35,646 nt of DNA from Armatimonadia bacterium (lineage in GTDB: Bacteria; Armatimonadota; Zipacnadia; UBA1398): the NCBI GenBank assembly GCA_014730065.1, contig WJIW01000191.1, forward strand, positions 1 to 35,646, read 5' to 3'. The notes below the pieces were generated by a model that saw only the letters and a program-made list of their open reading frames with translations, had not been told where the DNA came from and did no database searches. Positions 1 to 7,973 of the stretch are shown piece by piece (the first letter of the stretch is position 1; the number at the start of each line of letters is the position of its first letter). Both the position numbers and the translations under genes were made by a program.

Positions 1-11
1 CTCGTCTCCAC

Positions 12-29
12 CGAGCGAGGGCTCGCTTG
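12..29. terminator. Possible hairpin terminator at the left edge
   Basis: Bases 12-18 pair with 23-29 (seven pairs, one of them G-U) around a GGGC tetraloop. On the plus strand a T-rich stretch (TCTCTGTTG) follows. It could end a plus-strand gene lying off the window, or the minus-strand gene that stops at 76. The stem is short and the T-tract is interrupted, so this is a weak call. Nothing else is recognisable in bases 1-75. Confidence 0.25.
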
Positions 30-75
30 TCTCTGTTGTCGGGCGATGGGGGGTGATTCTTGAGAATGGAGCTAG

Positions 76-969
76 CTACTGGGCGTCCGCGCGCTGGTCG
101 GCCAGGTGACCGAAGTCCCGTACATACCGCTCCAGCAGGCCGTCGAGGGAGCCCTCGTGAAAGTAGATGCGTCCGCGGACGGTCGCCTCGCCGCCGGCGG
201 GAACCGGGGGCCAGATGGGGTCGGCGTGGATGCAGGGGATCATGGCATTGTTCATGAGCATGCCGGGGTTCTCCCAGGTGAGCGCGATGAACCGGCCACC
301 CTGGGGCGTCTCCACCGCGATCAGCCCCTCATCGCCGGCCAGCCCGCTGATGCCCCAGACCTGCGGATCGGGCTGCTGCTCCATGTCGGGTCCGCCTTCG
401 AGGGGATACAGCGTCCACCGCGGGTTCATCGGGCCGCGATCCCGGCTAGCGGCCGTCCAGCCGCTCTCCGTGTGGATCCATGTGCGCTCGTAGTGGGGGT
501 CGGCGAACAGCTCCGATGGCGTGCACACCAGGCAGAACTGGGCCCCAACGTGGGTATCGCGGCCGGAGTCGTTCTCGACGGTGAAGGCCAGGTCCACCGC
601 ACCGGGCCGGGGAGTCGCTGAGGCGCGGTACGTGATCCCGTTCCCGAGAGTGCGGCTGTACCCGATGGAGCCGCCTGCCTCCCTCTCCCACTGAGGTAGG
701 GGGTATGAGGGGTAAAGGGGAGGCATGTCGTCCCGGTGATGATCGATGAACAGAAGTCCGTGGACGGTGTTGAGCGTCTCGGGCATGCGCAGGAGCATGT
801 GGCCGCCAGCACCCCATGGGTCGCTCACGACCACGGCGATGGTCGGGTTCTCGGCATCTCCCACATGCCCGCTGAGCTCGGGCACCGCCTCGCGCCGCAC
901 CTCGCCTCCGTCGGCCAGGGCGACGGTCACCAGTGCCAGACCGATGCCCGCGGTGACGATGCCTTTCAC
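76..969 (-). CDS. Secreted protein of unknown function, coupled to aspartate kinase
   Basis: Encodes 297 residues. The start is GTG at 969, overlapping the TGA stop of the upstream aspartate kinase gene in a GTGA, with GGAGG ten bases upstream inside that gene. This points to translational coupling. The N-terminus is a short Sec signal peptide (MKGIVTAGIGLALVTVALA, cleavage before Asp). The mature part is rich in aromatic residues, Gly and Pro, and reads like an all-beta extracytoplasmic domain; segments such as DPWGAGGHMLLRMPET and VDLAFTVENDSG resemble beta-sandwich strands. I recognise no catalytic motif and no named family. The pairing with aspartate kinase does not suggest a shared pathway, because one product is exported and the other cytoplasmic. 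The reading frame and export are secure; the function is unknown. Confidence 0.8.
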   Translation of the reverse strand: MKGIVTAGIGLALVTVALADGGEVRREAVPELSGHVGDAENPTIAVVVSDPWGAGGHMLLRMPETLNTVHGLLFIDHHRDDMPPLYPSYPLPQWEREAGGSIGYSRTLGNGITYRASATPRPGAVDLAFTVENDSGRDTHVGAQFCLVCTPSELFADPHYERTWIHTESGWTAASRDRGPMNPRWTLYPLEGGPDMEQQPDPQVWGISGLAGDEGLIAVETPQGGRFIALTWENPGMLMNNAMIPCIHADPIWPPVPAGGEATVRGRIYFHEGSLDGLLERYVRDFGHLADQRADAQ

Positions 970-2396
970 GATGCCCGGGCCTCCTCGTACTCGCTCTCGA
1001 CGAACTCCTGGTGAAGGGCGCTCACCGCCGCCGATGCCTGGGCGTCGCTGACCAGGACCGACAGGGAGATGCGCGAGTCGGCCGTCTGCAGGGGCTCGAT
1101 CCCCGCGCGCTCCAGCGCCCTCGCCATCCGGGCCATCACGCCGGGCGTGTCCTGGAGCAGCAGACCGATCAGCGAGACGATTCTCGCCTCCTGGCCGATC
1201 CGGGCGGTGACCGTCAGGGGGTGCATCTCCGGCGCGCCTTCGATCATCTTGCGCTGGACCTCGTAGGTGGCCGAGCCCGTACCCACACGCACGATGTACA
1301 CCCTCACGCCGCGCTCCGACGGCTTACGCACGGGCACAACCACGGCATTGAGCACGGCCTGGAGACGCTCGACGTTCGACTTGTCGAGGCAGAAGGTGAT
1401 GGTGGTCCGGGTCGTCGAGGCCAGGTACACGGGGATGTCGGCGGTGGCGAGCAGCCGGAAGATCTCGTGTTCGACCCACGGCTTGTCTTCCTCATCCTGG
1501 ATGTGGAGCGTGACGGGCGCCACCACGCCCGAGTGGGTGACCCCGGTGACCACCTTGGGATCGCCCTGGTCCGAGTGCTGGCAGATGAAGGTGCCGTCGC
1601 CCTCGCCCTTCGTCCGCTTGATCCATAGGGCCAAGTCGTGCTGCATGGCCATCTCCGCGGCCCGGGGGTGGATGACCTTGGCTCCCAGGTAGGACATCTC
1701 GCAGATCTCCTCATAGGAGATGGTGGGCAGCGTGCGGGCGGTGGGGACGATATCGGGATCGGCGGTGAGAACGCCGTTCACGTCGGTGAAGATCTCCACG
1801 GCCTCGGCCTGCATGGCCACTCCCAGGGCCGTGGCCGTGGTATCGCTGCCGCCGCGACCGAGGGTGGTCACCGCCCCATGGACGCCATGCCGGTCCTGCT
1901 CGGTGATCCCCTGGAAGCCGGCGACGATGGGTACCTTCTCGCGATCCAGGCAGTGCAGTAGGTAGTCGGGATGGATCCGCCGGATGCGCGCGTTCCCGAA
2001 GTCCCAGTTGGTGACGATGCCGGCCTGACCCCCCGTGACGGCCACGGTATTGATGCCGCTCAGGTGCCGGATGGTGTGGGCCATGATGACCGTGGAGATC
2101 AGCTCCCCGCAGGCCATGAGCAGGTCCAGCTCACGCCTTGCCATGTCCGGCCCAATGGATCGGGCGAAGTTGATCATGGTGTCGGTGGCGTACGGGGCGC
2201 CGTACCGGCCCATGGCCGACACCACGACCACGGGACTCATGCCGGCGTGCCGACTGGCGATGACCCGTTGGGCCGCCGCGTACCGTCCCGCGTCATCGGC
2301 GACGGAGGTGCCACCGAATTTCTGAACTACGATGCGCCGCTCCAAGGGTGACCGCCCTATCCCCGGGCACTGCCCGGATGCTACTGGTTGGTTCAT
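966..2396 (-). CDS. lysC: Aspartate kinase
   Basis: Aspartokinase phosphorylates L-aspartate to 4-phospho-L-aspartate, the first step towards lysine, diaminopimelate, threonine and methionine. The 476-residue product carries the N-terminal kinase signature VVQKFGGTSV (about residues 23-32). Further on are the GRGGSDTTATALG nucleotide-binding loop, FTDVNGVLTADP and YLGAKVIHPRA, all typical of the family. The last 150 or so residues contain the regulatory ACT-domain region, in which family members usually bind lysine or threonine; the effector cannot be read from the sequence. Length is normal for a monofunctional enzyme. The start is uncertain. The ATG at 2396 adds 17 residues unlike other aspartokinases and has GGAGG 16 bases upstream, which is too far. 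A TTG at 2345 would begin the protein MERRIVVQKFGGTS, as the family usually does. A 15-base palindrome lies between the two candidate starts. Confidence 0.95.
   Translation of the reverse strand: MNQPVASGQCPGIGRSPLERRIVVQKFGGTSVADDAGRYAAAQRVIASRHAGMSPVVVVSAMGRYGAPYATDTMINFARSIGPDMARRELDLLMACGELISTVIMAHTIRHLSGINTVAVTGGQAGIVTNWDFGNARIRRIHPDYLLHCLDREKVPIVAGFQGITEQDRHGVHGAVTTLGRGGSDTTATALGVAMQAEAVEIFTDVNGVLTADPDIVPTARTLPTISYEEICEMSYLGAKVIHPRAAEMAMQHDLALWIKRTKGEGDGTFICQHSDQGDPKVVTGVTHSGVVAPVTLHIQDEEDKPWVEHEIFRLLATADIPVYLASTTRTTITFCLDKSNVERLQAVLNAVVVPVRKPSERGVRVYIVRVGTGSATYEVQRKMIEGAPEMHPLTVTARIGQEARIVSLIGLLLQDTPGVMARMARALERAGIEPLQTADSRISLSVLVSDAQASAAVSALHQEFVESEYEEARAS
2363..2377. promoter_or_regulatory. 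Perfect 15-base palindrome between the two possible aspartate kinase starts
   Basis: CCGGGCA-C-TGCCCGG is a perfect dyad. If the kinase starts at the TTG at 2345, this lies in its 5' leader about 18 bases before the start and could be an operator or an RNA hairpin (six pairs, three-base loop). If the ATG at 2396 is used, it is coding sequence. Its function is inferred. Confidence 0.3.
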
Positions 2397-2428
2397 TGCG
2401 TGAAGTACAACACCTCCGAGACGCGGTC

Positions 2429-2451
2429 AAGAGGACCTCTTCCCGGGGGAA
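2429..2451. promoter_or_regulatory. Two abutting palindromes in the divergent kinase/E1-beta intergenic region
   Basis: AAGAGG-A-CCTCTT (2429-2441) is a perfect 13-base dyad. It overlaps by two bases a second dyad, TTCCC-GG-GGGAA (2440-2451). Both lie in the 89-base gap between the divergent starts at 2396 and 2486, where promoters for both genes must sit. They may be operators shared by the two genes. I could not place a convincing -35/-10 pair here. Confidence 0.35.
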
Positions 2452-2485
2452 CGAAAGATAGCGGCGCCCGGAAGGACGAGACTCC

Positions 2486-3463
2486 ATGGAGCGCGAGCTG
2501 TTCACGAGCTGGGCCTTGCGCGAGGCTCTGGCCCAGGAGATGCGACGAGACGAGACCGTCGTACTCCTAGGCGAGGACATCGCCGAATACGGCGGAGCCT
2601 TCAAGGTGACCGAAGGGCTCGTTCACGAGTTCGGACCCACCCGGGTCCGCAACACCCCCATCTCCGAGAACGGCTTCGTCGGCGTGGCCGTCGGCGCGGC
2701 CATGACGGGGCTGCGGCCCGTGACCGAGATCATGTTCATGGACTTCGTCGCTCTGGCCATGGATCAGCTCGTGAACCATGCCGCCAAGTTCCACTACATC
2801 TACGGCGACGGCGTGACCGTTCCCATGGTCCTCAGGCTGCCCGCCGGCGGCGGACGCGGCTACGGAGCTACCCACTCCCAGACCCTCGACTCCTGGTTCA
2901 TCTCGGTGCCCGGCCTGAAGGTTGTCGCTCCCTGGTCGCCCGCCGATGCCAAAGGCCTGCTGACCGCCGCGATCCGGGACGACAACCCCGTCGTCTTCAT
3001 CGAGCACAAACTGCTGTACCCCGCCAAAGGACCGGTGCCCGAGGGCGAGCATGTGGTTGAGATCGGGAAGGCCAACCGGGTCCGCGAGGGCAGCGACCTC
3101 ACGATCATCAGCTACTCCAAGATGATGGACGAGGCGCTCCGAGCCGCCGATGCCCTGGCCGAAGCGGGCGTCGAGTGCGACGTGATCGACCTCCGATCGC
3201 TGCAGCCGCTGGATGATGAGACTCTGGCTGAATCGGTGGCGCGAACGGGCAGGGCAATCCTCATCGAGGAGGGCGTCCGGCAAGGGGGGGTCATGGCCGA
3301 GGTGGCATGCCGGGTCATGGAGGCGGCCTTCGACTACCTGGAGGCACCCCTGATCCGCCTGGGGGGCGGCTTCGCACCCATCCCATGCGCCGAGGGCTTG
3401 GAGAGGACACTCATGCCCACGGCAGCGGATGTGGTGGCAGCGGCGCACTCAATCCTGGCTTAG
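2486..3463 (+). CDS. pdhB: Pyruvate/2-oxoacid dehydrogenase E1 component, beta subunit
   Basis: Encodes 325 residues, the normal length for E1-beta. The protein forms an alpha2-beta2 thiamine-diphosphate enzyme that decarboxylates pyruvate or a related 2-oxoacid and acylates the E2 lipoyl domain. Family signatures are VVLLGEDIAEYGGAFKVTEG (residues 24-43), NTPISENGFVGVAVGAAMTG (the segment with the diphosphate-contacting Glu), and the C-terminal transketolase region VIDLRSLQPLDDET. Start ATG 2486 is preceded by a purine-rich GGAAGGACGAG. No E1-alpha, E2 or E3 gene is adjacent, whereas beta usually follows alpha directly. The partner must be encoded elsewhere. The exact substrate (pyruvate, branched-chain 2-oxoacids or acetoin) cannot be fixed, so the symbol is provisional. 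Confidence 0.93.
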   Translation: MERELFTSWALREALAQEMRRDETVVLLGEDIAEYGGAFKVTEGLVHEFGPTRVRNTPISENGFVGVAVGAAMTGLRPVTEIMFMDFVALAMDQLVNHAAKFHYIYGDGVTVPMVLRLPAGGGRGYGATHSQTLDSWFISVPGLKVVAPWSPADAKGLLTAAIRDDNPVVFIEHKLLYPAKGPVPEGEHVVEIGKANRVREGSDLTIISYSKMMDEALRAADALAEAGVECDVIDLRSLQPLDDETLAESVARTGRAILIEEGVRQGGVMAEVACRVMEAAFDYLEAPLIRLGGGFAPIPCAEGLERTLMPTAADVVAAAHSILA

Positions 3464-3483
3464 TGGTGCGCTTTTGCGTCTAT

Positions 3484-3502
3484 TTTCGCGAAATGTTTCG
3501 AA
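3484..3502. promoter_or_regulatory. Overlapping TTTCG/CGAAA dyads downstream of the E1-beta gene
   Basis: TTTCGCGAAA (3484-3493) is a perfect 10-base palindrome. CGAAA-TG-TTTCG (3489-3500) is a second dyad sharing the CGAAA half, and it is followed by AA to give TTTCGAA. The cluster is in an AT-richer patch just upstream of a candidate promoter at 3519-3547, as expected for a regulator site. No hairpin-plus-T terminator for the E1-beta gene was found. This is inference from sequence symmetry. Confidence 0.35.
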
Positions 3503-3518
3503 TCTGAGCCATTTGAGG

Positions 3519-3547
3519 TTGGGCTTTTTGCGTGAGGCGGTTACACT
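3519..3547 (+). promoter_or_regulatory. Candidate sigma70-type promoter for the GT-C membrane protein
   Basis: TTGGGC (3519-3524), 17 bases, then TACACT (3542-3547), in the most AT-rich part of the 3464-3762 interval. The -10 matches four of six consensus positions and the -35 matches three. Transcription from here would give a leader of about 210 bases. A second weaker -10 (TATTCT, 3709-3714) lies nearer the gene. Confidence 0.35.
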
Positions 3548-3553
3548 ACGCCT

Positions 3554-3572
3554 GGGATGCCAATGGTATCCC
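3554..3572. promoter_or_regulatory. Near-perfect 19-base dyad at the expected transcription start
   Basis: GGGATGCCA-A-TGGTATCCC has nine-base arms with one mismatch. It begins seven bases after the candidate -10 at 3542-3547, the usual place for a repressor operator. The binding protein is unknown and no regulator gene lies nearby. Confidence 0.35.
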
Positions 3573-3573
3573 A

Positions 3574-3626
3574 CCCTCCTCCGATGACCCCCACACCCCC
3601 CATACGGACACCACATCGGAGGAGGG
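3574..3626 (+). repeat. Inverted repeat, 13-bp perfect stem, in the leader of the GT-C gene
   Basis: CCCTCCTCCGATG (3574-3586) and CATCGGAGGAGGG (3614-3626) are perfect inverted copies separated by 27 C- and A-rich bases. The transcript would form a very stable hairpin in the leader of the gene at 3763. No T-run follows, so it is not a typical intrinsic terminator. It may be a leader structure, a protein-binding dyad, or the end structure for the E1-beta transcript. Apart from this and the sites just upstream, I see no gene in 3464-3762. Confidence 0.5.
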
Positions 3627-3762
3627 CCCCTTCCCTTCCCGTCCATCGCGTTCCCGGCCGCCCCGCGCCACCTCGCCGTTGCGGCTTCCACGACGTGCGG
3701 CATTTGGGTATTCTGGTTGACTAGTTTCGCGGAGCCTGGGACCGAGTGGGAGGTCTGCTTTC

Positions 3763-5763
3763 ATGCGGAGAGGTCAAGGGAGCCCGCCGCCCGATGGCAG
3801 CGGTTCGGAGCAGGGATCCCCTCCTCGTCTTCCGGGCATCCCTCGCCACACCGGCGACGAGAGCCTTCCGCCATCGCCGCCAGCCCAGGCTCAGCCACCC
3901 AGCCGGCGACCGGTAGTGGGTGTTCCGCGGTCCGCCGATGGGCCATCCGCACCCCGCCGACGTCGACGGCTCACCGTTCCCATAGCGGCGGTGACGCTCA
4001 TCGTCCTGGGCCTGACGGGCTTCATCTGGCTTCGCAACGCCGCCGACGCCCGGCACGTGCAGCTCAGCCGAATGGCGATGGGGCACGCCCAGGTTGCACA
4101 GAATCTGAGCCAGGGCGAGGGCTTTCGCTCCGATGTCTACATGCCCATCAAGATCGGCATCTCCGATGAGGACCGGGACCTAACCCCCAAAGGGGGCGGC
4201 GTGGGCTGGAGCCGCGATCTGACCCGGCCTCCCCTCTACCCCGCCCTGCTGGCGGGCGTCTTCCGCGTCCTAAGCCCCAGCGACCGTGTCGTGAGACTGG
4301 TGGCCGCCCTGGGTGTGCTGTTCTGTGCCTTGGCCGCGGGACTACTGGCGGCCAGAATTGCCGGGGCCCGAGCTGGCTTGGTGTCGGCCGCCCTGGTGGT
4401 CCTCAACGTGGCCATGCTCCAAGGGGCAGCCCAAGGGGAGCCGGCGGCGTGGGTCGGGGGCTTCGTAGCGTTGGGCGCCGCAGCCATCTTCTGGTCGGCG
4501 CCCCGCACCCGAGGCACCCCTGAGCCTGCCGGTGAGATGGAGGCATTGCCGCAGCTCTCGTCGCGGCGGGTGTACGTGGGCGCGGCGGCGGTGGGGGCAG
4601 GCTGCGGACTGGCCTACCTCACCGAGTACACCATGCTGTATGTGATCATCGCCTTCGCGGCGATCCTCTTCGTGCGATCGGAGCCTCAGCGTCGCGGGCC
4701 CGCCGTCTTGGTGGCCTTGGGGGCCTTCCTGATCGTGGTCTTCCCTTGGTGGGTCCGCAATGCGGCCCTGACCGGCTGGCCCCTCTTCTCCCTTGACCGG
4801 TACGCTGCATTCATAGAGAGCGACGCCTACCCGGGGAGTGCCGTGTTCCGCTCGGCCGAGGATCCCCGCAGCCCTTACGCCTACGTGGCCAAGAACCCCG
4901 AGGTTGCTCTCAAGAACCTGTCGCTCCTGGGAGCCCACGTACAGATGTACGCCGCCGATCTGTTCGGACTGGTGGTGCTGGTCGGTGCCCTGGTGGGGAT
5001 GCTGACGCCCCTGGGGGGCGCCGGAGGGCGACCCCTTCGCTACGCCATAGCTGGCTGCTTCGGCGTACTGGTCCTGGGTATCGGTGCCACGATGCATGTC
5101 GTTCCCGCCAACTACATGCCGCTGCTGCCTCTGCTGGCGGCGCTGGCTGGCGTTGTCTTCGTCCGACTATGGGATGAGCTGCGGGGCGCGAGGCGCTGGA
5201 TTGCCGCGGGTGCCATCGTCCTCATCCTCCTCATCTCTTCGGTCTCGGCGAGTTACGGACTGCCGGTCCACTATTCGCAGGCCACCGTGAGGACCACGTC
5301 GGCGGGCCTGCAATGGCTGCGTGACGACGCGGAATCGGTGGGAAGCTACCTGGTCAATGGCACCGGCTTGGCCCCCGGCCGAGTGCCAGCCGAATGGCAG
5401 GATCCGATCATCATCACCGATGATCCGCAGCTCATCGCCTGGAAGACGGGCGCCACCTGCGTATGGCTGCCCCACGATGCCGATGACCTTCAGGCCGTGG
5501 CCGACGCGTTCGCGGACCGGGCGCCACTGCTGCTCTACCTGACGCCCGGCCTGCCGCAGATGGGCTATAACGAGGTACCATCGGGGTACGCGTTCTTGTA
5601 CGATCGGACGGCCGCGGCCGCGCCGTCCCCGCGGGAGCAGGCGAGATGGGCGGAGGTAATGGACATGATGTATCCCCTTGGGGGTGCCAGCGGTTACGCC
5701 TTCGGCGCCGGAAGAGCCTATCTCATCGCTCCCCCACCGCCCGATGGCCGTAGCCAGATGTAG
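3763..5763 (+). CDS. GT-C type multi-pass membrane glycosyltransferase-like protein (PMT/GT39-like)
   Basis: Encodes 666 residues. ATG 3763 has GGGAGG nine bases upstream. The first 65 or so residues are Pro/Ser/Arg-rich and probably disordered in the cytoplasm, ending in an Arg cluster (PRRRRRL) before the first membrane helix (about 70-88). The next segment carries NLSQGEGF and, further on, TRPPLYPALLAG. The PP-x-YP motif after a long first periplasmic loop is typical of bacterial GT-C enzymes, which use polyprenyl-phosphate sugars. About nine to ten helices follow, to about residue 500, then a soluble extracytoplasmic tail of about 160 residues. That tail has a nucleotide-independent look (IIITDDPQLIAWKTG). 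The usual acidic Asp/Glu pair of the first loop is not obvious; ADARH is the best candidate. Sugar donor and acceptor are unknown. It appears to be transcribed alone. Confidence 0.75.
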   Translation: MRRGQGSPPPDGSGSEQGSPPRLPGIPRHTGDESLPPSPPAQAQPPSRRPVVGVPRSADGPSAPRRRRRLTVPIAAVTLIVLGLTGFIWLRNAADARHVQLSRMAMGHAQVAQNLSQGEGFRSDVYMPIKIGISDEDRDLTPKGGGVGWSRDLTRPPLYPALLAGVFRVLSPSDRVVRLVAALGVLFCALAAGLLAARIAGARAGLVSAALVVLNVAMLQGAAQGEPAAWVGGFVALGAAAIFWSAPRTRGTPEPAGEMEALPQLSSRRVYVGAAAVGAGCGLAYLTEYTMLYVIIAFAAILFVRSEPQRRGPAVLVALGAFLIVVFPWWVRNAALTGWPLFSLDRYAAFIESDAYPGSAVFRSAEDPRSPYAYVAKNPEVALKNLSLLGAHVQMYAADLFGLVVLVGALVGMLTPLGGAGGRPLRYAIAGCFGVLVLGIGATMHVVPANYMPLLPLLAALAGVVFVRLWDELRGARRWIAAGAIVLILLISSVSASYGLPVHYSQATVRTTSAGLQWLRDDAESVGSYLVNGTGLAPGRVPAEWQDPIIITDDPQLIAWKTGATCVWLPHDADDLQAVADAFADRAPLLLYLTPGLPQMGYNEVPSGYAFLYDRTAAAAPSPREQARWAEVMDMMYPLGGASGYAFGAGRAYLIAPPPPDGRSQM

Positions 5764-5785
5764 CCCTTGCACGCGGCCGGAAGGT

Positions 5786-6286
5786 CTAGGGCGCCGCCCC
5801 CGCCGCTAGCTGGTCGAGTAGCGCGTACGCCTCCTCGCCCTCTCCCAGTAGCTCGCCCTCGACACCGTAGACGGCTACATGGGGCACCGACCGTATCCCG
5901 TACTGCCTGGCCACGGGTGAGGAGAAGTCGATGCTGCCCTCCCTCTCCGGCCGGTTGATGTTTACCAGCACCAGGTTGACCCCATCGCGTGCCTCGGCCA
6001 GCCGCTCCAGCTTGGGCTTCAGCTCCATGCACGGCGGGCAGTAGGGGCTGAAGAAGTCCACCACCGTCGTCCTCCCGGGCACCACGTACTCCATGATGTC
6101 GATCTCCCCGCCATGGGCCACCTCAACGATGGTCTCCTGCTCCGGCGAGCCCTTGGCGATGATGGCCTCGCCCCTCTCGGCGCGCTCCGCCATCGCCCCG
6201 GCCACCCCACCACCTCGCTGGCAACCCGGGGCTGCGAGCATCGCCACCACGAATCCCATCGCCAGCATCCCTCGCCCCACTCGCAT
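5786..6286 (-). CDS. Membrane-anchored thioredoxin-fold protein
   Basis: Encodes 166 residues. The N-terminus is hydrophobic and ends at LAAPGC22, an atypical lipobox, so Cys22 may be lipid-modified. The remainder is a thioredoxin fold: VVDFFSPYCPPCMELKP with the redox pair Cys83-Pro-Pro-Cys86, and YGIRSVPHVAVYG supplying the cis-Pro loop. It probably acts as a periplasmic thiol-disulfide reductase or oxidase. The start is ATG 6286, with GGAAGG about 12 bases upstream. A GTG three codons earlier (6295) is possible but sits too close to that site. The gene is divergent from the GH5 gene (145-base gap) and convergent with the GT-C gene (22-base gap). The partner protein is unknown. Confidence 0.85.
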   Translation of the reverse strand: MRVGRGMLAMGFVVAMLAAPGCQRGGGVAGAMAERAERGEAIIAKGSPEQETIVEVAHGGEIDIMEYVVPGRTTVVDFFSPYCPPCMELKPKLERLAEARDGVNLVLVNINRPEREGSIDFSSPVARQYGIRSVPHVAVYGVEGELLGEGEEAYALLDQLAAGAAP

Positions 6287-6431
6287 ATGACTCACTGTCC
6301 TTCCAGGATCCCCGCCTGCCGCCCCGGAACCAGTGTAACCAAGACGCGGCGGCGGTTGTGAGGTACGATCGGCACCGAAGTGGCGGTGACGTGGGAACGG
6401 TAGTACCAACACGCGGAATTGAGGTGCCCTC

Positions 6432-7973
6432 ATGCTTCGGTCGATGATCGCCGTGGGAGCCCTGTGCCTGATACCCTTCGGCGCGAAGGCCCAGATCCTC
6501 TTCAAGACGGACTTCGATGGCGATGAGCCGCTGGCCAGTTGGCAGGCCGGCTCCTCGGAGCTGGTGGAGGTCGGCGATGGTCGGTGCCTCCATGTGTCCG
6601 TCGATCCAGATGCCGAGCCGCTGGGCGCCGTCGCCCGGAAGCCGCTGGATGCCGACGACCTGAAGGGCAAGACCATCACACTTCGCGCCCGGGTCAGGGC
6701 CGAGGGCCTGAGCGAGAAGCCCAACCCCTGGAATGGCGTCAAGGTGATGCTGATCCTGGAGACCGAGGGCGGCACCGACTACCCGCAGCTCGACTTGCCG
6801 GGCGAGGACTTTCCGTGGGGCGAGGCCTTCGAGGTGCTGCGGGTGCCCGAGGATGTCACGGCGGCCACGCTGGTGCTGGGCCTGGAGATGGTCTCGGGGG
6901 AGGCGTGGTTTGATGACGTTAGCATCACCGAGGGCAACCGGATCTGGGACCAAGGCCAGCGGCAGGAGGAGCAGTTCGTCGGTCACGACGTCCCACGGCT
7001 CCGGGGCGCCATGCATGGTCCGGAGTTCGTGGAGGAGGATTTCCGGGCCCTGGTCGAGGACTTCGGAGCCAACCACATCCGCTGGCAGCTCAACTGGGTG
7101 CCCATGGACAAGGCCACCGAGTGGGCCCGTGACCTGGACGCATTCGACGAGTGGCTCGCGGGCGCCCTCGATGAGTGCGACAAGGCCATCGCTCTCGCCG
7201 AGGAGCTGGGCGTGCTGCTGCTGGTGGACCTCCACACACCCCCTGGCGGCCGAGCCGACGCCGGCGTGTGCCGGATGTTCCAAGAGCGACGCTATCAGGA
7301 GAAGCTCCTCGAGGTATGGGATACCATCGCCCGCCGGTACGCGGGCCGGGACGCGATCTGGGCCTACGACCTGATCAACGAGCCCGTAGAAGGGGTCGTC
7401 GCCGATGGCCTGATGGATTGGCGCGAGCTGGCGACGGCGGCGACGGACGTGATCCGGGCGGCCGACCCGGGCAAGCCCGTTCTGGTCGAACCGGGCCCTT
7501 GGGGCGGACCGCAAGGCTTCAGCACCTTCGTCCCCTTGGACCGAGAGCGGGTCATCTACGGCTTCCACATGTACCTGCCCCACCGCTTCACCCATCAGGG
7601 CGTCCACTCGGACCCGGTGGGCCCCGTGTACCCGGGGGAAGTCGCGGGGCGTGACTGGGACAAGGAGACGCTGCGGGAGGCTATGCGGCCGGCCATCGAG
7701 TTCCAGGAGCGGTTCAACGTCCACATCCACGTGGGAGAGTTCTCCGCCATCCGGTGGGCGCCCGAGAACAGCGCGTACCGCTATCTGCGGGATGTGATCG
7801 ACCTGTTCGAGGAGTACGGCTGGGACTGGTGCTACCACGCCTTCCGGGAATGGAGCGGCTGGAGCGTCGAGCACACCACGGACCCCGGCGACCTTGAGCC
7901 CGCTGAGGAGCCCACCGATCGCGAGCGGCTCCTCCGGGAGTGGTTCTCGCGGAACGAGCGGCCGGCGCTGTGA
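6432..7973 (+). CDS. Secreted GH5-family glycoside hydrolase with N-terminal carbohydrate-binding-like domain
   Basis: Encodes 513 residues with a Sec signal peptide (cleavage after FGAKA). Residues 21-165 form a beta-sandwich of the CBM4/9-like kind (ILFKTDFDGDEPLASW ... AWFDDVSITEG). The catalytic TIM barrel follows. NHIRWQLNW, LLVDLHTPPGG, and AYDLINEP with acid/base Glu317 match clan GH-A. HIHVGEFSA with Glu436 as nucleophile completes the retaining pair. This is the GH5 cellulase/mannanase-type fold; the actual substrate cannot be read from the sequence. ATG 6432 has GAGGTG six bases upstream. The stop codon overlaps the start of the next gene (GTGA), so the two hydrolases are probably co-translated. 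Confidence 0.9.
   Translation: MLRSMIAVGALCLIPFGAKAQILFKTDFDGDEPLASWQAGSSELVEVGDGRCLHVSVDPDAEPLGAVARKPLDADDLKGKTITLRARVRAEGLSEKPNPWNGVKVMLILETEGGTDYPQLDLPGEDFPWGEAFEVLRVPEDVTAATLVLGLEMVSGEAWFDDVSITEGNRIWDQGQRQEEQFVGHDVPRLRGAMHGPEFVEEDFRALVEDFGANHIRWQLNWVPMDKATEWARDLDAFDEWLAGALDECDKAIALAEELGVLLLVDLHTPPGGRADAGVCRMFQERRYQEKLLEVWDTIARRYAGRDAIWAYDLINEPVEGVVADGLMDWRELATAATDVIRAADPGKPVLVEPGPWGGPQGFSTFVPLDRERVIYGFHMYLPHRFTHQGVHSDPVGPVYPGEVAGRDWDKETLREAMRPAIEFQERFNVHIHVGEFSAIRWAPENSAYRYLRDVIDLFEEYGWDWCYHAFREWSGWSVEHTTDPGDLEPAEEPTDRERLLREWFSRNERPAL

Noticed and set aside
2567-3448. Minus-strand open frame opposite the E1-beta gene
   Set aside because: It is fully antisense to a conserved enzyme gene and has no motif.
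3614-3626. GGAGGAGGG as a ribosome binding site
   Set aside because: No start codon follows at a usable distance. The sequence is the right arm of the 13-bp hairpin.
6333-6350. TACACT -10-like element on the minus strand before the thioredoxin gene
   Set aside because: No acceptable -35 element is found at the right distance.
6123-7874. Long minus-strand open frame antisense to the GH5 gene
   Set aside because: It mirrors a well-supported secreted GH5 enzyme and has no recognisable domain. Long antisense frames are expected in high-GC DNA.
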